Positions 1-6,090 of a stretch of DNA of 16,433 nucleotides are shown here, one piece after another. Source of the DNA: Eubacteriales bacterium (GTDB taxonomy: Bacteria > Bacillota > Clostridia > Oscillospirales > Acutalibacteraceae); contig JAUMXP010000018.1 of assembly GCA_030529125.1 (NCBI GenBank), positions 1-16,433 of the forward strand, in the 5' to 3' direction. A program made the position numbers and the translations under genes. The notes under the pieces are model-generated. The model had not been told where the DNA came from and searched no databases. It was given only the letters and a program-made list of their open reading frames with translations. Within the stretch, counting starts at the first letter, position 1. Every line of letters begins with the position of its first letter.

Positions 1-297
1 ACCTACACTGTGCGTTATGGTATAGGCTTACTCAACAGCTTTTATCTTGACGATAATTTTAGCTGTGAGCACTTAGATCTTGTTTGTAATATTAAAAGTG
101 ATGAATACTACATAAATATGATGGTAGCATGGTATTTTGCGACTGCTCTGACTAAACAGTACACTGTTGCCATTAAATACATAGAACAACAAAAACTTGC
201 AAAGTGGACTCACAACAAAGCAATCCAGAAAGCATGTGAAAGTCTGCGCATAGATAATAACACAAAAGACTATCTGCGCACGTTGAAAATCAAATAG
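1..297 (+). CDS. DNA alkylation repair protein (AlkD-like), C-terminal fragment
   Basis: This is the 3' end of a gene that begins before the window; the frame is open from base 1 to the TAG at 295-297, giving about 98 residues. The GTG at 10 is internal, because the open frame (TYTVRYGIG...) runs through it. The segment matches the C-terminal part of the AlkD-type HEAT-like repeat alkylpurine DNA glycosylase family: a VRYGIGLLNSFYLDD helix, then YYINMMVAWYFATAL, then the WTHNKAIQKACES...DYLRTLK ending that is very characteristic of the family. These enzymes excise alkylated bases without base flipping and act in the cytoplasm. The catalytic N-terminal and central repeats lie outside the window. 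Only 16 bp separate its stop from the next gene, so co-transcription is possible. The assignment is from remembered family motifs. Confidence 0.85.
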   Translation, partial: TYTVRYGIGLLNSFYLDDNFSCEHLDLVCNIKSDEYYINMMVAWYFATALTKQYTVAIKYIEQQKLAKWTHNKAIQKACESLRIDNNTKDYLRTLKIK

Positions 298-313
298 TAT
301 ACAGGAGAAACCT

Positions 314-988
314 ATGATTTATTTTATTGAAGACGACCCTAATATCAGAGAACTGGTCGTATACACTCTGAACACAACTGAACACAAAGCTGTAGGATTT
401 GAAAGACCAAGCGAATTCTACAAAGCTCTCGACGAAGAATTACCTGAGCTTATTTTGCTTGACGTTATGCTTCCTGAGGAAGATGGTCTCAAAATACTCA
501 AGAAAATCCGTAGCAGCAAACTGACAGAGAATATACCTGTTATTATGATTACTGCAAAATCCTCTGAAATCGATAAGCTCAAGGGATTTGATTTAGGCGC
601 TGACGACTATGTTGCTAAGCCATTTGGTATAATGGAGCTGCTCGCAAGAATCAAGGCAGTACTAAGACGCAGTAAGCCACAATCTCAAAAGGACGAGTAC
701 ACCATCGGCAACCTGTACGTATGCCCTCAGAAGCACCGTGTACGTGTCAACGGTGAAAAAGTTACACTGACTCTTAAAGAATTTGAACTTTTATGTCTTA
801 TGCTTGAGAATCGCGACATAGTTTTATCACGTGACCAGATTCTCGATAAAATCTGGGGCTATTCTTTTGATGGCGAGAGTCGTACTGTTGACGTACATAT
901 CCGTACTCTACGCCAGAAACTTGGTGATGCGGGCAACATCATCGAAACTGTACGCGGCATCGGATACAAAATAGGTGAAGCACAATGA
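314..988 (+). CDS. OmpR/PhoB-family response regulator (probable phosphate regulator)
   Basis: This is a 224-residue two-domain transcription factor of normal family length. The receiver domain (about 1-117) has acidic residues D7 and D8, phosphoacceptor D50 in LILLDVMLP, T80 in VIMIT, and K102 in YVAKPF. The winged-helix DNA-binding domain (about 128-222) has the LTLKEFELL and SRTVDVHIRTLRQKLG signatures and ends in RGIGYK. The ATG has a good AGGAG ribosome binding site about 8 bases upstream. The gene overlaps the downstream histidine kinase by ATGA, so the two are a pair. Sequence alone gives only the subfamily. The Na+/phosphate cotransporter downstream with Pho-box-like repeats at 4130-4184 makes a PhoP/PhoB phosphate-starvation role likely, but that is inference. 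Confidence 0.93.
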   Translation: MIYFIEDDPNIRELVVYTLNTTEHKAVGFERPSEFYKALDEELPELILLDVMLPEEDGLKILKKIRSSKLTENIPVIMITAKSSEIDKLKGFDLGADDYVAKPFGIMELLARIKAVLRRSKPQSQKDEYTIGNLYVCPQKHRVRVNGEKVTLTLKEFELLCLMLENRDIVLSRDQILDKIWGYSFDGESRTVDVHIRTLRQKLGDAGNIIETVRGIGYKIGEAQ

Positions 989-1989
989 AGAAACGAATCC
1001 TGCTGAACATATTCTTAGTTACATTTTTTGTGTCGCTGTTATGTGTTAGTCTGATAGCGTTCACAGAGTATATGAGCACTAATAGCGTTACACATATCTG
1101 GGTTTACTTCTGCGTTGTTATCATTATTCCTGTCGTTGTCACAATCTGTGTCCAGAGTATAGTATACAAAAAAATAATTAAGCCTATCAATGATATAGAT
1201 ATTGAAAACCCAGGCACGTCTGATGTATACTCCGAGTTCTCCCCTCTTATCACAAAAATCCAATCACAAAACACCCGCATCTTAAAGCAGATGGATGAGC
1301 TCAACCACGAACATCGCAACAGAGATAAGCTACGCAGAGAGTTCACAGCAAACGTATCTCACGAGCTCAAAACTCCACTAACTTCTATCTCAGGCTACGC
1401 AGAGATTATCCGTGATGGCATAGCTCGTCCTGAAGACACAGTGCGTTTTTCAGGCAAGATTTACGACGAGTCCCAGCGACTGATAACCCTTGTACAGGAT
1501 ATTATCAAACTAAGCAGGCTCGAAGAAAGCGACATCGCAGTAAAGAGCGAAGACATCGACCTATATGCTTTGTGCGAGAGTATTATCTCCAGACTCGAAG
1601 CTGTCGCCAAAAAGCGCAACATCAATATTGAACTTTGCGGTGACAGATGTGTTATTACAGGCGTTTTGTATATTGTAGAAGAGATGATATACAATCTGTG
1701 CGACAACGCTGTAAAATACAACCGCGACAACGGAGAGGTAAAAATCACTATCAAACAGTATATTGATGGTGTCGAACTTCCCGTAAAAGACACAGGTATT
1801 GGCATTGATGCCGACGATATTCCGCGTATTTTTGAGCGTTTCTACAGAGTCAACAAAAGCCACTCCAAAGAGATAGGCGGTACTGGTCTTGGCCTTTCTA
1901 TTGTTAAACATGGCGCACTGTATCACAACGCTTCTATCACAGTAGACAGTAAAATCAATGAAGGCACTGCAATTAAAATTTTATTTTAG
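985..1989 (+). CDS. Membrane sensor histidine kinase (PhoR-like), partner of the upstream regulator
   Basis: This 334-residue kinase starts with ATG overlapping the regulator stop by 4 bp, so translation is probably coupled. Two transmembrane helices (about 7-26 and 39-60) leave only about a dozen residues outside, so there is no real extracellular sensor domain. No convincing HAMP or PAS domain is visible between about 61 and 115. The dimerisation/phosphoacceptor box FTANVSHELKTPL places the phospho-His at H126. The ATP-binding domain shows the N box NLCDNAVKYN (N237-N246), the G1 box DTGIGI (269-274), the F box RIFERFYRV and the G2 box GGTGLGLSIVKH. It is much shorter than Bacillus PhoR and resembles kinases that sense through membrane partners. 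It should phosphorylate D50 of the upstream regulator. A phosphate role is inferred from context. Confidence 0.93.
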   Translation: MKKRILLNIFLVTFFVSLLCVSLIAFTEYMSTNSVTHIWVYFCVVIIIPVVVTICVQSIVYKKIIKPINDIDIENPGTSDVYSEFSPLITKIQSQNTRILKQMDELNHEHRNRDKLRREFTANVSHELKTPLTSISGYAEIIRDGIARPEDTVRFSGKIYDESQRLITLVQDIIKLSRLEESDIAVKSEDIDLYALCESIISRLEAVAKKRNINIELCGDRCVITGVLYIVEEMIYNLCDNAVKYNRDNGEVKITIKQYIDGVELPVKDTGIGIDADDIPRIFERFYRVNKSHSKEIGGTGLGLSIVKHGALYHNASITVDSKINEGTAIKILF

Positions 1990-1991
1990 TC

Positions 1992-2020
1992 TTGACATCT
2001 TGATGATTTTGGTGTATATT
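1992..2020 (+). promoter_or_regulatory. Sigma-A-type promoter of the aroF-tyrA leader
   Basis: The -35 hexamer TTGACA (1992-1997) is a perfect consensus. It is followed by exactly 17 bases and then TATATT (2015-2020), a good -10. Transcription should begin near 2027, about 38 bases before the leader-peptide ATG. The -35 begins 2 bases after the histidine kinase stop, and no terminator lies between them, so some read-through from the two-component genes into the leader is possible. Confidence 0.85.
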
Positions 2021-2064
2021 AATTTCACACTTTAAATTGCTAAAGATTGATTTCGGTGATTATT

Positions 2065-2124
2065 ATGAAACACATTAACTTTTCAGCAGAATACTATTAT
2101 TACTTTTACTATACAAATAAATAG
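2065..2124 (+). CDS. Tyrosine-rich leader peptide of the aroF-tyrA attenuator
   Basis: A 19-codon frame encodes MKHINFSAEYYYYFYYTNK, with six Tyr and two Phe codons; seven of its aromatic codons lie in one uninterrupted block (2092-2112, YYYYFYY). It ends in tandem TAG stops at 2122-2127. GGTGAT at 2055-2060, complementary to the 16S anti-Shine-Dalgarno tail, lies 4 bases before the ATG. The frame sits between a consensus promoter and an intrinsic terminator in front of DAHP synthase and prephenate dehydrogenase genes. Its composition is what the classical model predicts: scarce charged tRNA-Tyr should stall the ribosome in the Tyr block. The peptide itself probably has no function beyond being translated. 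Position, composition and secondary structure agree, so I am confident although no homologue was searched. Confidence 0.88.
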   Translation: MKHINFSAEYYYYFYYTNK

Positions 2125-2207
2125 TAGAAGAGTTTTTTGCTGCGCAAAGGTTATACAAACTATAGACTATTTTTCAGGCTCGCAGTAACGCGAGCCTTTT
2201 CTTTTTT
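2084..2207 (+). promoter_or_regulatory. Ribosome-mediated tyrosine transcription attenuator (alternative hairpins)
   Basis: Three competing helices can be drawn. Helix 1:2 pairs 2084-2091 (CAGCAGAA, just before the Tyr codons) with 2135-2142 (TTTTGCTG), and extends by 2092-2098 with 2120-2126 (TACTATT/AATAGTA). The antiterminator 2:3 pairs 2137-2144 (TTGCTGCG) with 2181-2188 (CGCAGTAA), 8 bp with one G-U. The terminator 3:4 pairs 2177-2183 with 2190-2196. Region 2 is shared by the first two, and region 3 (2181-2183 plus the terminator loop) by the last two. A ribosome stalled on the Tyr codons would mask region 1, free region 2 to capture region 3, and so prevent termination. With ample tRNA-Tyr charging, the ribosome reaches 2122, blocks region 2, and the terminator forms. 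The pairings are read directly; the mechanism is inferred from classical trp/phe attenuators. Confidence 0.82.
2177..2207 (+). terminator. Intrinsic terminator of the attenuator, immediately before aroF
   Basis: A perfect 7-bp GC-rich stem GGCTCGC/GCGAGCC (2177-2183 with 2190-2196) closes a 6-base loop and is followed by TTTTCTTTTTT (2197-2207). The aroF Shine-Dalgarno GGAGG starts at the very next base (2208). The hairpin therefore lies inside the untranslated leader and can only serve to gate entry into aroF, apart from stopping read-through from upstream. Confidence 0.92.
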
Positions 2208-2218
2208 GGAGGTACATT

Positions 2219-3223
2219 ATGATTGCTATTATCAAACAGGGCGTTACAGACGCACAAATCGAAAATCTTACACATTGGCTTGAAAGCCAGAACCTTTCCG
2301 TTCATCTATCAAAGGGTGAATACACAACCATCATGGGCTTAGTGGGTGACACAAGCGCAGTTGATATAGAGTTGCTAGAAAACCTCGAGATAGTTGAGAA
2401 GGTTAAACGCATTTCTGAACCATTCAAAAGCGCTAACCGCAAATTCCACCCGAATGACACAATAGTAGATGTCAGCGGTGTAAAAATCGGCGGAGGGAAT
2501 TTTGCGGTAATTGCAGGTCCGTGTTCAGTTGAGTCTGAAGAACAGATAATCGAAGTTGCAAAACGTGTCAAAGAAAGCGGAGGTACTTTGCTTCGAGGAG
2601 GAGCGTTCAAACCTCGCACCTCGCCATACGACTTCCAGGGCTTACAAGCTGACGGACTTGAGCTGCTAAAAATAGCTAAACAGGAAACAGGTATGCCTAT
2701 TGTCACAGAAATCATGAACGCAAACCACCTGTCACTTTTCGAAGACGTTGACCTCATTCAGGTAGGCGCAAGGAATATGCAGAATTTCGAGCTTCTAAAA
2801 GAACTCGGTAAAACAAACAAACCTATCCTTCTCAAACGTGGTCTGGCTAACACCATGAAAGAATGGTTGATGAGCGCAGAGTACATCATGGCAGGCGGCA
2901 ACGAGAACATCATCTTATGCGAGCGTGGTATCCGTACTTTTGAGACATACACAAGAAACACTCTCGACCTCTCAGCTGTGCCGATGCTCAAGGAGCTTTC
3001 GCATCTGCCTGTAGTAGTTGACCCAAGTCACGCCTGCGGTGTCAGCAAGCTAGTTAAGCCTATGGCTATGTCTGCTGTAGCGTGTGGTGCAGATGGTCTG
3101 ATGATCGAAGTACACAATAACCCTAAAAAGGCTCTGTGCGACGGAGCACAGTCACTCACTCCTGATGAATTTGATGATGTTATGCGTCGTGTTACAAAAA
3201 TCATGGAGGTAGTAAAAGAATGA
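2219..3223 (+). CDS. aroF: 3-deoxy-7-phosphoheptulonate (DAHP) synthase with N-terminal regulatory domain
   Basis: This enzyme condenses phosphoenolpyruvate and erythrose 4-phosphate to DAHP, the first committed step of the shikimate pathway, in the cytoplasm. The 334 residues fit the type I-beta group like Thermotoga maritima DAHP synthase: a ferredoxin/ACT-like regulatory domain (about 1-65), then a TIM barrel. Signatures include AGPCSVES (99-106), GGAFKPRTSPYDFQG (127-141), QVGARNMQNF, LLKRGLANT, CERGIRTFE and VVDPSHACG. Probable metal ligands C102, H271, E297 and D308 fall almost exactly where the Thermotoga ligands do. The ATG follows GGAGG with a 6-base spacer. tyrA overlaps its stop. 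In this group the N-terminal domain gives feedback inhibition by tyrosine, so together with the leader attenuator the step is probably controlled by tyrosine at two levels (inference). Confidence 0.95.
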   Translation: MIAIIKQGVTDAQIENLTHWLESQNLSVHLSKGEYTTIMGLVGDTSAVDIELLENLEIVEKVKRISEPFKSANRKFHPNDTIVDVSGVKIGGGNFAVIAGPCSVESEEQIIEVAKRVKESGGTLLRGGAFKPRTSPYDFQGLQADGLELLKIAKQETGMPIVTEIMNANHLSLFEDVDLIQVGARNMQNFELLKELGKTNKPILLKRGLANTMKEWLMSAEYIMAGGNENIILCERGIRTFETYTRNTLDLSAVPMLKELSHLPVVVDPSHACGVSKLVKPMAMSAVACGADGLMIEVHNNPKKALCDGAQSLTPDEFDDVMRRVTKIMEVVKE

Positions 3224-4053
3224 TTATCGGCGTAGTAGGATTAGGATTAATAGGTGGATCGCTGTGCAAAGCGATAAAAGCAAATACCGAGCACACAGTT
3301 TTCGGTTATGATTTAGACTCAGCTATCAACTCATACGCTGTTATGGACGGCGGTATAGATGCGGTGCTTAATGATAACAACATAAATGAATGCGACTACA
3401 TTTTGCTTTCTGTTTACCCGAAAGCAACTGTTGAATATCTCAAAGAAAAAGCTCATATTATTAAGAAAGACGCTGTAGTTATCGACTGTGGCGGTATCAA
3501 GCGCGGAATCTGTGAGCAGTGTTTTGAGATAGCAGATGAATTTGAGTTTCATTTCATCGGCGGTCACCCTATGGCAGGACTGCATCATTCAGGATACAAG
3601 TACTCAAACGCAACTTTATTTAACGATGCGTCTATGATACTCACTCCAAAGGACACTGACGACATCAATATGCTACAGGATGTCACCGCTTTTATTAAGT
3701 CTATAGGATTTTCAAGTGTAACTGTCACAACCCCTGAGAAGCACGACGAGATAATCGCATTCACTTCTCAGCTTGCACACGTGGTATCAAACGCATACGT
3801 AAAAAGCCCTCAGGCTAAAGTTCACAAAGGCTTTTCTGCAGGTTCATACAAGGACCTTACCAGAGTTGCTAAGCTCAACGAGAATATGTGGGCAGAATTA
3901 TTCATGCTAAACAAAGACAACCTTATAAACGAAATTGACCATATCGTCAATTCACTTGTACAGTACAAAGAAGCGATGATGAATGATGACACTGAGCTTT
4001 TGCGCGCACTGCTAAAGAATGGCAGTGACCGCAAAAAAGAGATAGATAAATAA
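3220..4053 (+). CDS. tyrA: Prephenate dehydrogenase
   Basis: This 277-residue protein oxidatively decarboxylates prephenate to 4-hydroxyphenylpyruvate, the tyrosine-specific branch step. It opens with the Rossmann motif GVVGLGLIGGS (4-14). An acidic residue at the end of the second strand (FGYDLD, D31) favours NAD+ over NADP+. The catalytic region shows GGHPMAG (114-120, H116), then TSQLAHVVSNA (182-192) and DLTRVA (212-217) for substrate binding. It has no C-terminal ACT domain, unlike the roughly 370-residue Bacillus enzyme, so tyrosine feedback may instead fall on AroF and the leader attenuator. The ATG overlaps the aroF stop (ATGA), so the genes are translationally coupled. A weak terminator follows at 4064. 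Confidence 0.94.
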   Translation: MIIGVVGLGLIGGSLCKAIKANTEHTVFGYDLDSAINSYAVMDGGIDAVLNDNNINECDYILLSVYPKATVEYLKEKAHIIKKDAVVIDCGGIKRGICEQCFEIADEFEFHFIGGHPMAGLHHSGYKYSNATLFNDASMILTPKDTDDINMLQDVTAFIKSIGFSSVTVTTPEKHDEIIAFTSQLAHVVSNAYVKSPQAKVHKGFSAGSYKDLTRVAKLNENMWAELFMLNKDNLINEIDHIVNSLVQYKEAMMNDDTELLRALLKNGSDRKKEIDK

Positions 4054-4063
4054 CTGTATTTTT

Positions 4064-4090
4064 AGGGCAAGATCTTCATCTTGCCTTAAT
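4064..4090 (+). terminator. Probable terminator after tyrA
   Basis: Bases 4064-4073 and 4078-4087 pair as AGGGCAAGAT/ATCTTGCCTT, ten pairs with one G-U, around a CTTC loop. The following AATTTATTG is U-poor, so termination may be inefficient. It lies 10 bases after the tyrA stop. Confidence 0.65.
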
Positions 4091-4129
4091 TTATTGCGTT
4101 TCGATATTTTGTAAGAAAAATTTGTCGAT

Positions 4130-4184
4130 TTTACATAGATTTAACATAAACTTCCCATTCGCTTAACACAACTTCGGCATAATC
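4130..4184 (+). promoter_or_regulatory. Pho-box-like array of five 11-bp direct repeats
   Basis: Five units start exactly 11 bases apart: TTTACATAGAT (4130), TTAACATAAAC (4141), TTCCCATTCGC (4152), TTAACACAACT (4163) and TCGGCATAATC (4174). All share T...CA at positions 1, 5 and 6; three match TTWACAY well. The 11-bp phase and TTAACA core are those of PhoP/PhoB binding sites, where tandem regulator monomers bind one DNA face. The array lies 50 bases before the start of the Na+/phosphate cotransporter. No good -35 is seen downstream, as expected if the activator replaces it. The -10 is uncertain (TTTAAT at 4203 or TATAGA at 4215). The probable regulator is encoded at 314-988. Confidence 0.72.
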
Positions 4185-4234
4185 AATTTAAGGTTACAAA
4201 AATTTAATCTTTTCTATAGAAAGTAGGCGAAATA

Positions 4235-6016
4235 ATGGGCGATTTTGATATCATAAGTATTATTCAGCTGTTAGGTGGCCTTGCATTCTTCCTGTATGGT
4301 ATGGATGTTATGAGCTCAGGGCTTGAGAAAATGGCAGGCGGTAAGCTCGAGTCAATGCTCTCAAAAATGACCAGCAACCGTGCCAAAAGTATGACTCTCG
4401 GTGCAGGTGTTACTGTCGCAATCCAGTCGAGCTCAGCGCTGACTGTAATGCTCGTTGGTCTTGTTAACTCCGGCATTATGGCATTTGGCAAGACAATTCC
4501 GATTATTATGGGTTCCAACATCGGTACAACTCTCACTGGTTGGATCACTGCTTTAACAGGTATTGATGACAAGGGTAATGTCTGGATGGCACTTATGAAG
4601 CCAGTTAACTTCTCTTTAGTTTTTGCTCTTGTCGGTATCATCATGATAATGATGAGCAAGAAGCAAAAGCGTAAGGACCTCGGTGCAATTCTTGTTGGCT
4701 TTGCGGTTCTCATGACAGGTATGGACCTGATGAGTGACGCTATGAAACCACTCGCAGAATCAGAAAGCTTCAAAAACATCCTCATCGCATTCAAGGATAA
4801 CCCACTCCTCGGTGTACTTGTAGGTGCAGTATTCACAGGTGTTATCCAGAGCTCTGCAGCTTCTGTTGGTATCTTACAGGGCTTTGCTAATTTAGGCCTT
4901 CTTTCTTATGGTGCTGCTATCCCGATTATCATGGGTCAGAACATCGGCACATGTGTAACAGCTCTTATCTCAAGTATCGGTGTAAGCAGAAACGCTAAAA
5001 AGGTTGCTGTAGTACATATTGCATTCAACGTTATCGGTACAGTAGTTCTGCTTACTGTATTCTATATACTCAACGCATTTATCAGCTTTGCATTTGTTGA
5101 TTCAGATATTGATACCTTTGGTATTTCTCTGGTACACACTATCTTCAACATTGCTACTACTCTACTACTCTGTCCTTTCTGCAAACAGCTCGAAAATTTC
5201 GCAAACTTTGTACTCAAGGACAAGAAAAAAGGCGAAGAGGAAGATCCACTGGGCGTACTCGACGACAGACTTCTCACAATGCCTGCATTCGCTATTGCAA
5301 AATGTTCAGCTATCACAGCTGAGATGGCTCGTCTCTCTAACGAGAACATCAAACGCGCTATTGAGCTGATGAAAAAATATGACAAGAAAACTGTCGACAA
5401 GATTAACGAAACCGAAGAGCTCATCGACGGCTACGAAGACAAGCTCGGCAACTACTTAATCAAGCTATCTAACTGCAACCTCACAGAAGAGGAAAACTGG
5501 CAGGTTACTAAACTGCTCCACACTATCGGTGATTTTGAGCGTATCGGTGACCATGCTGTCAACCTGCTTGATACAGCTCAGGAGCTGCATGATAAGAAGA
5601 TTGCATTCTCTGAAGAAACAACTAACGAAATCGCAGTCATCACAGAAGCTCTCACAGAGATCCTCAGCCTTACAACCAAGGCTTTCGCAGACAGCGATAT
5701 CGAATGTGCTAAGCTCGTTGAGCCACTCGAAGAGGTTATCGACGAACTCGTGCTTCAGGCTAGAGCTAAGCACACAAAGCGTATCCAGAAGGGCAACAGC
5801 CCGATGGTGCTCGGTTTCATACTCACAGACCTGCTCACAAACTACGAGCGTGTATCTGACCACTGCTCTAACGTAGCAGTAGTTCTACTTGAAATCGAAT
5901 CCAAACAGCTCGGTACTCACCAGTATATGGACAGAATCAAGAGCACAGACAACGTTGCTTTTGCAAATGCATACAATGAGTACTTAAACCGCTACAAAAT
6001 TCACGCAGAAATCTGA
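4235..6016 (+). CDS. Na+/phosphate cotransporter family protein with PhoU-like C-terminal domain
   Basis: The 593-residue protein has the inverted-repeat Na/Pi-cotransporter membrane domain (about 1-320). Both halves carry the signature: QSSSA (64-68) with GSNIGTT (93-99), and QSSAA (205-209) with GQNIGTC (234-240). The first repeat opens with LGGLAFFLYGMDVMSSGLEKM. From about 345 to 590 the protein is helical and PhoU-like (NETEELIDGYEDKLGNYLIKL, LLHTIGDFERIGDHAVNL, and a second LTDLLTNYERVSDHCSNVAV), with the E/D-rich metal-binding helices of PhoU. The family moves phosphate across the cytoplasmic membrane with Na+; several bacterial members have been linked to export or homeostasis, so direction is not certain. 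The Pho-box repeats upstream suggest phosphate-starvation control. A strong terminator follows. Confidence 0.92.
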   Translation: MGDFDIISIIQLLGGLAFFLYGMDVMSSGLEKMAGGKLESMLSKMTSNRAKSMTLGAGVTVAIQSSSALTVMLVGLVNSGIMAFGKTIPIIMGSNIGTTLTGWITALTGIDDKGNVWMALMKPVNFSLVFALVGIIMIMMSKKQKRKDLGAILVGFAVLMTGMDLMSDAMKPLAESESFKNILIAFKDNPLLGVLVGAVFTGVIQSSAASVGILQGFANLGLLSYGAAIPIIMGQNIGTCVTALISSIGVSRNAKKVAVVHIAFNVIGTVVLLTVFYILNAFISFAFVDSDIDTFGISLVHTIFNIATTLLLCPFCKQLENFANFVLKDKKKGEEEDPLGVLDDRLLTMPAFAIAKCSAITAEMARLSNENIKRAIELMKKYDKKTVDKINETEELIDGYEDKLGNYLIKLSNCNLTEEENWQVTKLLHTIGDFERIGDHAVNLLDTAQELHDKKIAFSEETTNEIAVITEALTEILSLTTKAFADSDIECAKLVEPLEEVIDELVLQARAKHTKRIQKGNSPMVLGFILTDLLTNYERVSDHCSNVAVVLLEIESKQLGTHQYMDRIKSTDNVAFANAYNEYLNRYKIHAEI

Positions 6017-6040
6017 TGCTGAAAACATCGGCTAAATAAT

Positions 6041-6073
6041 AAACACCCTCCAAAACGGAGGGTGTTTATTTTT
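6041..6073. terminator. Bidirectional terminator between convergent genes
   Basis: A perfect 11-bp stem AAACACCCTCC/GGAGGGTGTTT (6041-6051 with 6057-6067) closes a 5-base loop. On the + strand it is followed by ATTTTT. On the - strand the arm itself ends in TTT followed by ATTATTT. It lies between the + strand cotransporter gene and the - strand membrane protein gene and can serve both. Confidence 0.9.
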
Positions 6074-6090
6074 GCCTTTATTATAGTTTA

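Noticed and set aside
2065..2076. MKHI start of the leader peptide equals that of the E. coli PheL leader peptide
   Set aside because: Four residues in very distant organisms; most likely chance, not evidence of shared ancestry.
2027..2218. T-box riboswitch before aroF
   Set aside because: No T-box consensus or specifier-loop architecture is visible in under 200 bases, whereas a Tyr-rich leader frame with exclusive hairpins explains the region.
5088..5876. Open frames inside the cotransporter gene on both strands
   Set aside because: They lie wholly within a well-supported 593-residue protein with clear motifs, and have no motifs of their own.
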